This document shows, piece after piece, positions 1 to 10,622 of a stretch of 64,000 bases of DNA. Each line of letters opens with the position of its first letter. The stretch's first letter is position 1. Below the pieces are notes generated by a model. It made no database searches, was not told the origin of the DNA, and saw only the letters and a list, made by a program, of their open reading frames with translations. The DNA is from Sclerotinia nivalis (lineage: Eukaryota > Ascomycota > Leotiomycetes > Helotiales > Sclerotiniaceae). Both the position numbers and the translations under genes were made by a program. The stretch spans positions 2,604,001-2,668,000 of the forward strand of contig JAPEIS010000001.1 of NCBI GenBank assembly GCA_029531795.1, read 5' to 3'.

Positions 1-1145
1 TGACCGCCTTAAAGAAAGAGAGCGACGACTATATAGAGGTCGTCGCCTAGGCTAGTTGCACGTGCTATAAGAGCACGTGGCAACCAACAATATATATATA
101 CTACAGAAAGCTACGAATAAATAACTTGACTCTTGAGAGTATTCACCGCTTAGTATATACCTAAATACATATCTGGTATTATTTCAAATACCTACCGAGT
201 AATAGTTTAGTTTAGTTAAATTTTATATAGTATCTAATATCTAATATCTAGTGTCACGAATCTGGTATGGACCCGTGTGACCCACTGTCACGTGCACGAT
301 CAATCATATGTATATATACAGTTGCTCCTTATGAGCCGTAGTTCTTTAGTTGTAGATTCTAAGGAACATAATTGACCCAGTTAATTCAGCTCTTATGCGG
401 CTCTTGTGCGTCACATCTAGTATCTAATTTCATTATTCATTTTTAACTTTAATAACTCCCTTTATATATATATATATACATACATCTTTACATTGTGAAA
501 AAATCCTTTTCATTCACTCACTCACTTATAGATAGTTTAACATAGCTTAATATAATATAACTTCGATTTAGAAACTGATGGCTTCATTTATATATCTACC
601 TAGATAAAATTACTCGAGTATATACATCACTTAGCTCAATCATATTATATTATATCATTATTATATATGTTGGAATACGATATATGATACTAAGCAGAGC
701 GGCTTGGTATAACAACTTTTGTTATTTCTAACAATATAATACAACTCTGATTTCGATTTCGATTTCGATTTACGCGTAATCAATCACTCCTTAAGAATAA
801 ATCACCTAGGATGATGAATACACATACATACACACACACGCATATACGAAGGCAGAAGTTTTCTTTCTCACATAAGAATTTGGCCATCAACTTTTTTTTA
901 GCATAATTTCCTGATATGTAACCTATGTATGTAGTGACAGAGACAGAGACAGCTCACGTCAGCAATTAGATTAGATGCATGAGACTTAATTTTTACATCG
1001 ACTAACGCCACACCACCCATAGTTCTCTCTGTTCCCGTCATGGTATTGAACCCCAAACTCCCTTTCCTACCCAGCCAGCCCAGCCACGCTAATATGAAAG
1101 CCTAGAAGTATGTCCTAAAACGCCACATCATTCTGTTCTACCTTT
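1..1145. other. AT-rich intergenic region
   Basis: No gene is supported here. The stretch is AT-rich with short TATATA runs (near 90-100 and 465-480), a small GATTTC run near 750-770 and a CA-rich run near 820-840. The last 100 bases probably include the 3' untranslated region of the minus-strand RING gene that follows. Open frames are short and unlike known proteins. Confidence 0.6.
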
Positions 1146-3596
1146 CTACATTGGATACTGCCTCTGCAAGCGATTGTTCCTGCTAGAGACGGGTACGACA
1201 CGTGGTGGGGAACCTCGAGATGTTCTTACTCTGTCGAGGCCATGCGGTTGCATGATGCGATGATGACTGTTTCTGGCGCCATTGTTGCTTATCGGCAGGG
1301 CTTGATAATGGTTTTGAGCTCGGCGACGACTCCTAGAGGCCGGCTCCACTCGGATATTTCTATTGAGATCATCTCCCCAAGGACTCATATCTTCAGGGTT
1401 TTGAGCGTTCCTAACAGTGTTTTGATGTTCCGCAAACAACATGCTTATTCTTGGATCGTACTGCTGAACAACGGGATTTCGTCTTGATTGTCGACGTGAA
1501 CCAAAGCCGATAGAGGTGTCTGATAAATCATCATCAACCCCGGCCATTTCGTTAGCAACACCAAGATTTTCGCCATGGTTACTTTCCACGCTAACATCTC
1601 GACTGGAACGTGATACACTTGGAGACACGCTCATTTCAGTGTCACCATCCCGATCCATATTGGTTGAATGGTTCCCGTCAGTGTCATATTCGTAACGATT
1701 CTCGTTCTCGCTACCGTAATTGTTCAATGCATCATCTCTGTCTCTGGAGTAATCGATTGGTGTGGCATCCCCATCAATGCTTGAAGCATAATCATCGGGG
1801 AATTGTTCAAAGTCTGCGTTTCCATAGCGTGGTGTCTCCGAGAGACCTTCCCGAGACCGATCATCATCGTCTTCCGCATCCGAATTCGGGTTACCAATTG
1901 TCTCCGAATCGCTCTCGTCCGAAGCTCTTTCGTCTTCAGGTGTAGCATAACCACGATAATCATCATGAGCGAGACCGTTGTTATCTTCATCATCTCCTTC
2001 ATCCAAGGGACTCCAGCCACCTGATGCTCTCAATCTCATGCGCGTCTCATGAGCATCATCATCACCGAACTCCGAACCATTTGTACTGCTAGCATTTCCA
2101 TCCTCCGAAATTAAGATAGATCTGGAGGGGGTTTCGGAGGAGCGGGTCCAGCCAGGTCGCGGTCGTCGACGATTCGTAATCGCACCACCTTCATCCTCGG
2201 ATTCATCATCTTCATCTTCATCTTCATCTTCATCTTCATCTTCATCTTCATCTTCATCTTCATCTTCTTCTTCTTCTCCTTCTTCTTCTCCTTCTTCTTC
2301 TCCTTCTTCTTCTCCTTCTTCATCTGATATTATAGTAACCACTCTCTGATTTACCCGACGTGGTGGGGCAATGGGTTCGCTGTCATCATCCTCTGGTGCA
2401 ATGAAATCTTCAAGTGACCCTGCATCTTCATCTTCACTATTGTCCTGATTGCTGGTATCGGAATTAGTAGGATCTTCCGAGTCGTCCGTCGTATCATCCA
2501 TAGCGAAACGATGATGAGCGTGGTAATGATTAAGAATATGTTGGTGAACTGGACCACCAAAAGCATAGTGGCGGGGATCATGGTGTAGGTGGGCAACATC
2601 GGCAATATTGTCGGCTTCCATTTGCAATTCGGCTTCCATTTGCAATTCGGCTTCAATCTCCAGTTCTGCATCTTCATCGTAGCCAACATCTTCATCGTAG
2701 CCAACATCTTCATCGTAGCCAACATCTTCATCGTAGCCAACATCAATATCTGAAAGATCACCGTCATCATCCATATCACTAAAGCCGTAAATGTCGTCAA
2801 ACTCCGCACCACAGATATCGCACGTTGGACCGCCCTCATGCTCATGCCCACAGGAAGGACATCGCATGACCCCATCCGCTTCATCGCGCCATAATTCCCC
2901 ATGACGTAGTGGAAATGAACCTCCAAATAATCCTTCGGGGCTATTCTTATCTTTTTCTACCATCTCAGTTACTTCGGCATTATTCACCTTGTGTTGTTCT
3001 ACCGTCTCGTCATATGGCATTAATTGACCTCTATTGATAAATATCTCGACCAGATTTTTTACCTAGGGCTAATTAGTACACATAAAATTTTGGATATGAC
3101 GTTCCCAAGACTTTCTTACAAGGAAGGCTGGAGCTGGTATCTGCTTCACCGGAGCGCGACATTCCGGGCATGTCTTCTTCCTCTTATTCGGAATGAACCA
3201 TTGGCACAAACACTATATTCACATCAGCCCTATTCAAATATCCAAGTTCCTGAAGCCTACTGACATAATAACAGTATGTATGGCCGCATTGTAAGATCCA
3301 CGGTTCGTAAAGTAGTTGATCGCAGATAGAGCACGTTAAGTATTTTCTCATGGAGATTAGGTCGTCTTTGAATCCCCGAGCAAGCTAAAGAATACATTAG
3401 CGTGTGCTACAGAATGTACATCTTTCAGACGAACCTGTGTATCATTTTGAACTGACTCTTCATCTTCGACTTTTATGATAGTTTGGACTTTCATGGCAGC
3501 TGGTGTAGCCTCCCGACTTCCGGCGGTAGACTCGCGCATGCGAGATCCATGGTTTGACGAACCTCTGGTCATGGTAGAAGAGGATGAGGGTTCCAT
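1146..3596 (-). CDS. RING-type E3 ubiquitin ligase, Chfr-like, with long acidic tail
   Basis: Predicted E3 ubiquitin ligase of 763 aa. My model has exons 3435-3596, 3265-3384, 3120-3212 and 1146-3062. Splicing restores a complete C3HC4 RING: C72, C75, C87, H89, C92, C95, C109 and C112, with the CGHTYCYYC and CPECR blocks. Intron 3 has a perfect GTAAGA donor and TACTAAT branch; intron 1 uses the rarer donor GTTCGT. A conserved segment (about 113-140) follows, then a small CxxC...CxxC knuckle (193, 196, 206, 209). The rest is disordered and very acidic, with four tandem VGYDED units and Glu/Asp runs. The RING plus following helix resembles fungal Chfr/RING proteins. The ATG at 3596 follows an in-frame upstream stop, but an upstream exon cannot be excluded. 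Substrates are unknown. The 600-residue tail has no recognised domain. Confidence 0.85.
2207..2325. repeat. Coding hexanucleotide/trinucleotide repeat (Glu/Asp tract)
   Basis: An uninterrupted run of TCTTCA units is followed by TCTTCTCCT-type units, lying antisense to the RING ligase message. It encodes an alternating Glu/Asp tract preceded by GEEE units. It is a simple-sequence tract likely to vary in length between strains without breaking the frame. Confidence 0.9.
2668..2744. repeat. Four tandem 18-bp units coding VGYDED
   Basis: Four near-perfect 18-bp units in the RING ligase gene each encode VGYDED. Two further 18-bp units coding EAELQM lie just beside them (about 2617-2655). Unit lengths are multiples of three, so copy changes keep the frame. 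Confidence 0.9.
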
Positions 3597-5313
3597 GGTG
3601 AATTTCGGTATGGACGGTTTGTTCGGGAACAGGCTTGGAATCCCGTTCGAGCTGGGAGATGAGGAGATGGGCAATCAAGCCAGCAATGAAAATAGGTTGA
3701 TTTCTCTGCTGAGTTCTTGAGAAGAAGCACCTTATCTTTGAAAGCGCTCAAAAGTACCTTCTAGCTTGGGCTGTAGGTGGTAATGGAAGAGTCAATGCTG
3801 GATTATGAAAGTCGATGCTGTTCACACAAATTGATTGCATCCCGCGAAGATAACCTTTGCCTTACTACCAAAAAACGGGATAGTGATCACGTGTTCTAGC
3901 GCGAGAATCGTTGAGCCCCCATAATTTTTACCCGTATCAACCGGGATGTGTTGGCCAAAGCTCAACTCACCGCCTGGACTGAAATATGATCCGGCTGGCA
4001 GAATAATTTGATTAGTGGCAAAATGAAGCGGTGAAACGAACTTTGCGGTCCTTCAGTGGCTCTGCTTCGATATTCAAAGTAAATTCTTCCATCATGTTTC
4101 AATTGCTCGAGTTGATGAGAATTTAATAATCTACCAGGTACCTATTTATATACTTGTAGAAGTGCCAAGTTTCATGATTCTATCCAGCTGTTATATTCGA
4201 TATATTAAAGTTAATACAAAAATATGAATATATTGAAGTCATTTATAAGAATTCCTTCCTTATATAAACCGTATAGAACATTAATAATCTACTGAATATC
4301 TATTTAGATACCTATAGAAGTACTCAGTTATATTATTTTATCCAGCTATTATATTCGACCCAATAAAGTTAATACAGAAATACAAAGAGTATTAAAGTCA
4401 TTAATAAGGATTCCATTCTTATACAAACCGTATCTATAGAATGGTAACAAATTCGAGCAAGAGAATAAATATATCATTTACTCCACTTCATGCATTATTG
4501 ATCAGCAATCAAGAGCTTTTCTTTCTATGTTAATAATCTTCGTACTTTAGTAGCAATCGGGAGCTTTTCTTTCTATTAAAATAGTAATAGTACACCAGGC
4601 ACTTTACAATTTACTATCCTTTGGCTTTTCTAAACCTAGGTAAAGTCCTATAACTATAGATAAGTCTCCCAAGTCGTTAAACAAAATATACACCATCCAA
4701 ACCTAGAGAAACAACAATCTAGATATCGATCCCTAGGTACCTCCTCAACCTATGCAATATCACTAAGCGACCGTATTCATCCTCTTTGTTTCTCCCCATA
4801 CTCCCCGAGCACTGCACTTCCTCTCCGCATTTGCCGTTCTGTACCTAATACATAAAAACATTATCTCCGTACTTTACTCACACCACCCAACCTTATGTCG
4901 ACGTCGCATTGGTGCGGGGATGCATATACGTGGCACCCATCTGACCAATGAACATCCAGCCCCCCTCGAAATCTCCCACCACTAATCTTCAATCTCACCA
5001 GACAATATATACTGAATTTACAAAACAAACATCGATCACCATCAAATCAAAATACAAGCTGGTAAAAGTTCATAAATGCTATGTACTAAGAAGGAATGAA
5101 ATATAAAATTTCGAAGCCAAAGATTGTCGAACAGGCAACAGATTAAAAGAAACTATTTAACCTGCAGCTAGCACGCTCTTTTTGACTTTAATCCAAAACC
5201 CAGAAGAATGTTCTTCAATTCCGAATGATTGGCGCTAAAGAGGGAATATAAACAAAAGAAATTCGTATCAAAGTCATTAATAGCCTAGCCTAGCCTTCAT
5301 TTTCTCCAACCAC
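3597..5313. other. Intergenic region with a diverged tandem duplication
   Basis: No coding region is supported. The left part holds the 5' flank of the RING gene. The middle holds a diverged direct repeat (4123-4440). The right part probably contains the 3' untranslated region of the dioxygenase gene. A shorter direct repeat, the phrase AGCTTTTCTTTCTAT occurring twice, lies near 4512-4578. Confidence 0.6.
4123..4440. repeat. Diverged direct repeat, about 158-bp unit, two copies
   Basis: Both copies begin with TTAATAATCTAC (4123 and 4281). They share long aligned blocks including TATCCAGCT, TATTATATTCGA, AAAGTTAATACA and AAACCGTAT. They lie head to tail and differ by scattered substitutions and small indels, so this is an old tandem duplication of AT-rich DNA. 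Confidence 0.85.
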
Positions 5314-6567
5314 TCACTGGGCTCTGGCCTTCTTATTAGGATTCGCAGCTTCGGCACAGACTTCTTCCAGCTTTCCGGCCTTCACAAGTGATTCATCGAC
5401 AATTTCTGCGTTGAGATGGGTGAGCTGATCGATTTCGAAGTCGAGGAACTTTTTGATGGCTTTGGCGCTAGTGGCACCAGCTTTCATGGAATCGCGCAGT
5501 TCCTTGAGCATGATTCTGATACGGGCCTCGGCATTCTCTAATTGATATTCGACCGTTTGTCCATATAAATCGGAGAGGTTGGAGATGGGTCGGACGGTGG
5601 TGAGGACGGTGTCATCGCGGACACGTGGGGATCGTGGACGGAAGGAGGTGACCATGGTGATTCTCTCTTGCCCGCCAAAAGCTTGCAGAGCTTGATGATC
5701 AATGTAGCGACCTTGTAATACTACAGCGCATCCCTGCACAATATCAATACATATACTTAAATTGGAGTAACTGACCAATCTTACCTTTGATGGACCGCGG
5801 ACTTTCTTAATATCACCATATCCAGTTCTCAAAGCAGTTTCGCCACCTACCATTCCTGTTGTGTCGCTCATCATGAGAACACAAACGAATGGATAACTAT
5901 CTCTGTGCCAGCCAACGATAGGCTTTTCATCTTCCTCGCTGATCAAAGCACTGCTGTCATGGTCCTTTCTTTGTCCTGGGACAGACAAGTTGATGTGGCC
6001 AATTTCGTAGTCCATAACCGGAACAAGATCAATACCAGCGATTTTAGAGACAATTGCAAGAGTTTCAGGGTGTTTCCAAGCCTCGTAGATGAATTTTCCG
6101 TGACTGTGAGAAGAAGGTACGTTAGTCGAATGATCAATGCCAATATGAGGTAATACAATTGAAACTTACTCAGGAGCATATCCACGAAGCTGTTTAGGGG
6201 CGATATCTGAAGTGTAGCTGTATTTTTCTTGAACTTCCTTGTCGAAAATCTCTTCTCTCATAATGTTGACAGCCTCTTCGGTAAAAAGACGAAAAGGCTC
6301 GGAGACAGCGATGGGAGATACACCACTTGTGGCAGAGTATCCAATCTCTTCCATCGAATGGATATAGCTAGGTTCTTCATATTGAATATGACTCTCGGGG
6401 TGGAATAGCTTTCCGACAGCTTGAGTACTGTGCTCTGAAGCCAAGTACTTGGCGAACGATCTTTTGAGGCTGTCTTGGGTTGCTTTAGAGGAAGTATAGT
6501 TTGCTATTTTGGGAAACAAGTTTGGCTCAGGAGTTCCTGGTTGGTAGCTCACGTCGATGGTGGCCAT
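5314..6567 (-). CDS. Fe(II)/2-oxoglutarate-dependent dioxygenase-like protein
   Basis: Predicted oxygenase of 378 aa; exons 6170-6567, 5785-6103 and 5314-5733. Intron 1 runs from GTAAGT through CTAACG to CACAG. Intron 2 (51 nt) is also open if retained. The protein carries the iron-binding pattern of the jelly-roll 2OG oxygenases: H199-x-D201 in the phrase GWHRDSYPFVCVL, a distal His at H252 and a candidate 2OG-binding Arg at R263. A helical, charged C-terminus follows. This resembles a large fungal family of uncharacterised prolyl-hydroxylase-like oxygenases; the substrate cannot be told from sequence. The start ATG at 6567 is the first in frame, with a TATATA about 200 bp upstream. No biosynthetic cluster genes surround it, so a role in secondary metabolism is not indicated. 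Confidence 0.8.
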
Positions 6568-9215
6568 CTTTGCTGTGGTGATCTATATATGTATCGGAGG
6601 AATGTTGTGAAGATTGAAAGGGTGAATATGGTTGTCGAAAATTTTGTCGAAATGTTGATGTATTAAGGTCGCGTGGTGTTGTAGTGCAAAGCTCTTAGAC
6701 TGGAAAGGAGGTCGGAGATAGAGAGAATCGAAGATCCAGGGCAGTTATTCAATACTATTGACTGTCAGACGAATATATAAAAAGACACAAGGACTTGGTG
6801 GGCTTAAAGGAACATGTAGCCCATAACTAGAGAGCAGCCCTCGGAACGGTTAAGGAGAAGCGAGGAATTTAACCCGAGTTTGACGCATTGCCAGCTCGAT
6901 CACCACGTCTTAAGCTCCAGATTCAGTTTCAATTGCTTTTGAGCGCAATGCACTGATTGTCCGTCTGAAGTCTAGATAGCAATCTTGAAAGATGTGAAGA
7001 AAGAGTCGGTGCAAGAAAACGCATTCGTGCATTGCAGACAACGCATTGGAACGATAATAAGGAATGTGGATATACTAACTAGTTCGATATATCTGAGGGG
7101 AAACAGATGAGTAACTTGCTAACTGGGCTGATGGATGTTATTATAGCACAAAACAATAAATGTTGTATGATAAGATGTTGTGATGATTATTGTGAGTGTC
7201 GGCTCCAGGGAGACAGTTCTTTTATATTTATGAGCAATGTTTCAATGCCTCACGAATGAAGTCCAATTCACGTCTTGTGTGGTAATTTCTCGGCGCAACG
7301 GTTGTCAACCAACCATCACTTTACACTACTAACAATCCTCCGTGAGTTTTGCACGTCCTCGATGCTTCGATCCTGGCTGCCCTCGCTCTGCTCCTCCACA
7401 CCTTTTTTGGCAGCGAATTTTCCCTTCCCAGATTGCTTTGGACGGGGAATGTGGAGATAATTTCATGATAGCTTGGGTGCAATCGTCACTCCAGCATACT
7501 CCTTATCGTTGACAGATGTCCGGACTGGTCGATGGACATGCCTAGGTCTAGCCCAAATAGCAGAATTGATATGTTCTACTAAGATGACTTAACATAGCGT
7601 TGCTTCAAGGGGGGTATGAATGCAGGGTACCATAACTAAGATACACTTGCATGGAAAGTGTTTCTGCAAATGGATAGTGGAAACAACACGAATGATAGAT
7701 GGGCACAAGATAACGTAGAAATCCAATCTTGGACTGGCCATAACACCCAATCAGTGAGCTCCCTCAACATTATAATCAGCCACAGGAACGAGGGAATTGT
7801 ATACTAGTTCCATGCTCGAGCGTCATCAGCGATATGATTTTGCAGCTGACGATGTATAATTGGAGTACAAATTACCAAAGTTTAAAGGGCGGCGACCAAT
7901 TGTGGAGACACGTAGAATCAAAAGTGGAGGAATTCGATAGGCGTGGAGGGCTAATGCATCACACGAGTTGATCTCAGACCACTGGAAATGATGACCCGAA
8001 ATGGAACACAAAACGCTTATTAGCATTATCGGCTATGTTTGGCATGCTTCGCTTGATGCATTGATCCATTAGCGGACATAGAAATCTATCAAGAATATAG
8101 CATTCTTAGAGCACACGGCAAAAGACAAAAGACCGAAACGTTAACAAGGAAAAAAAAGAGACGCAGTGAGGGGTCGTAATTGAATGTCGCAGTGGAGAGC
8201 TGCAGTAATAAGGTCGCAATAGGAGTAACATCGAGCTCTATTGTTTCCCTGTACCAAACTTAAAGTTATCATTGTAACCAATCCTGAACATATCCTGAAC
8301 ACGAGCTTCTTAATTGGAATAAGTTCGCATCTGTGCTACTACAAAAGTAGTATAAAATTTCGTCCCAATAATCTACCGTTGGTCGTCGTCCGAAGACCGT
8401 TCGACGTTCCAGAAGAGATAATGTCTTGTGATCAACATCATCCCTTGATAAGAATTTGACACGGTTGCCATAACAACATTGGCAATGAGAGGATAGTTTG
8501 TGTGGAAGAAGGCCTTTGAAAGGAAGTCTTGGTAAAGTATGTACGCCTTCTACCAAGAGCTGAAGCTCCTAGTAGATTGAGCCTATTAATGCAACTGTAA
8601 ATCTGTCGCGTAGGGACTTGACGATGGATCAAGTGTGTATCCATTTTCAGTGAGTGATGTGGAAGATATTGAGTTGATGGTAAATATTTTTCATTTTGTT
8701 GCATATTGGGCTTCCTGTCGAAATTGCTGTAGCATACGTGTAATAAGCATCTTACTACTAGGTTATATCGCGAGCCTGATAAGGTTGGGATGGAAATGAA
8801 GGTGTTAAGAAGGCAGGTTGTAAGAACAAGAGCCGGAGAGTTCGGAAGGGAAGAAATAAATGGTTTGGGATAGACGAGCTGCACCAACTGAGCAATGATA
8901 TTTTGTGCTACTTCGCTAGAGAGATCAATTGGAAGTTACCGATATGTACACCGATAAGAAACCCTTGCTCATTGATAAGAAAGGAAAGCACAGGTATTGG
9001 CATGTGATCTCCCTCTCGGCTGATCGGCATCAGCATCGGCATTGAGCAACGGGGAATCGGGAATCGGCAAGTCGGGACTTCTGGAAGTGAGAAGCTTTGA
9101 CTTTTCCTGAGTATGAGAACTTAGAAGGCGACCAGTTGTAACTTTCAAAAGATTCCAATCACCAATATAAAACATCTTCATATCATATCAATCTGCACTC
9201 CCGCAAAAATACACT
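6568..9215. other. Intergenic region, 2.6 kb
   Basis: It lies between divergently transcribed genes and so holds both promoters. I found no exon chain with recognisable protein similarity. The longest open frame (8438-8887, minus) starts with TTG and resembles no family I know. Noncoding transcripts cannot be judged from sequence alone. Confidence 0.5.
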
Positions 9216-9784
9216 ATGTCTTCAGATAAACCCACAGATAACCCATGGAATCAAGAGATAAGTCAGAAATTTGAAAGGTATTGATAGGGCATTCCATTCA
9301 TGTCAACTGTGGCGAAAAGAAGAATCCAAGACACTGATTTTTCCAATCAAGCAAACGTCCCGGAGAATACTTTGACCCTTGTCAAGAAGCTGCCTCAAGA
9401 AGTTTGAAATGTTTGGCTCGAAACGGAGGGGACAGAGATATGTGTACGGACTATTTTCAGTAAGCTTTTCCCCAGGATTTAGTGAGGGAGGAGGTAGAAG
9501 TACCGGTAACAGTTCAGCTTTATGTGGATCCTTGATATCCAATGAACAACGGGGAGGAGGGAACTACAAATCTCCTTGGGGTTGTCACAAGCTTTTATAA
9601 GCTTTTGAAACTTTTTATATACAAGGATTACGTACTGATTATTTGAAAGAGCATATCGAGACTGCAAGAAGCAATGGGTATACATCGAATCTTTTCTCTC
9701 TTGGGTCAGCTAATCATTTACTGATATTATTTCTAGATCGAGCAACGAAAGGAATCCAAGAAGAAAGCGGGGTGGTTTTCATGA
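9216..9784 (+). CDS. cox23: Cox23-like twin CX9C mitochondrial protein
   Basis: An 81-aa mitochondrial intermembrane-space protein of the Cox23 family, implicated in copper supply and assembly of cytochrome c oxidase. It is spread over four small exons: 9216-9277, 9352-9459, 9650-9677 and 9737-9784. None of the exons would stand out as an open frame. The joined product carries two exact C-x9-C motifs, [11 protein letters not shown] and CTDYFQAYRDC. These form the CHCH helical hairpin that Mia40 oxidises on import. The phrases [13 protein letters not shown] and CKKQWIEQRK match fungal Cox23. Intron 2 has a TACTGAT branch and an AAG acceptor; intron 3 ends TACTGATATTATTTCTAG. Intron 1 also ends in AAG, the least certain junction. 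The third exon is only 28 nt. Confidence 0.88.
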
Positions 9785-10622
9785 GGGAACCTTACGGTCG
9801 TCTTGTATGTGATATGTGATATGTCAGTTTTTGAAAAGGGTGTTGGGGTGGATGTATTGGATGGAGATGAGGAGGTATGAGGCAGGGATTCGAACCACCA
9901 AGACACTCCGCTCTCTAGATTAAAAAAGGGGGGTGCTCGTGTTTGATGCATTCTTTATTGATTGCAAGTAACCTTATTTTATAAAAGCATCTGAATAGAT
10001 ATCACCATTCTCAGACTTCAAACACTGCGCCAATACCTATTTAATAGGCATCCTTTGAACGTAGAATACGATGATATTAGACGACACAATATAAATATCC
10101 TCTGCCTACAATATAGAGACTTTTAATCATACGTTTCATTATTGTTTACCAATATGATTAATGAGATGGTTTTTCGGGGTCCATCCCCCAGATTAGTTTT
10201 CACTTCCCCTACCCAACTCAAAAGATTGAATCCATCTCAATCACTCAAACCATATACTTAGCAAGGACAATAAGCCAGCTTTCACAAAAGCCCCTAGCCG
10301 TCTTAGATAGTCTTAAACTCAATGTAGACATTAATTTAATCAATCAATCAATCAATGAGATGGTTTGTAGCACTAGGAATTTGGTGTTCTTTCTCGCTAG
10401 TGAAATCCAATGATGTGACGCAACCACCAAAAAATTTATTTGTTCATATTGATTGACTTGTTAACAAGATTGTGATTGTTTCCAAACTTGTATCTGGTGA
10501 CAAGCCACCGCAACCTGCATCTGCATCTGCATATATCTAAATTCATCAATTACATATTTTGAAGATATTTCATTTAGCTATTACCCTTGACATATCATTG
10601 TTGGCCTATAACATTTTGAGAT
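9785..10622. other. Intergenic region between cox23 and mdm20
   Basis: It holds the 3' end of cox23 and the promoter of the NatB gene. Small ATCA repeats occur near 10335-10355 and CATCTG repeats near 10515-10530. A GGTTCGAATCC-like box near 9890 on the minus strand does not fold into a tRNA. Confidence 0.6.

Noticed and set aside
2111..2926. Lys/Met-rich and Leu-rich minus-strand frames inside the RING ligase gene
   Set aside because: They are other-phase readings of the same simple repeats and contain no domain.
8438..8887. 149-codon minus-strand frame between the dioxygenase and cox23 genes
   Set aside because: It begins with TTG, has no recognisable similarity and no exon-like flanks.
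9870..9925. Possible tRNA on the minus strand (GGTTCGAATCC B-box-like word)
   Set aside because: The T-stem does not pair and no A box or acceptor stem could be found.
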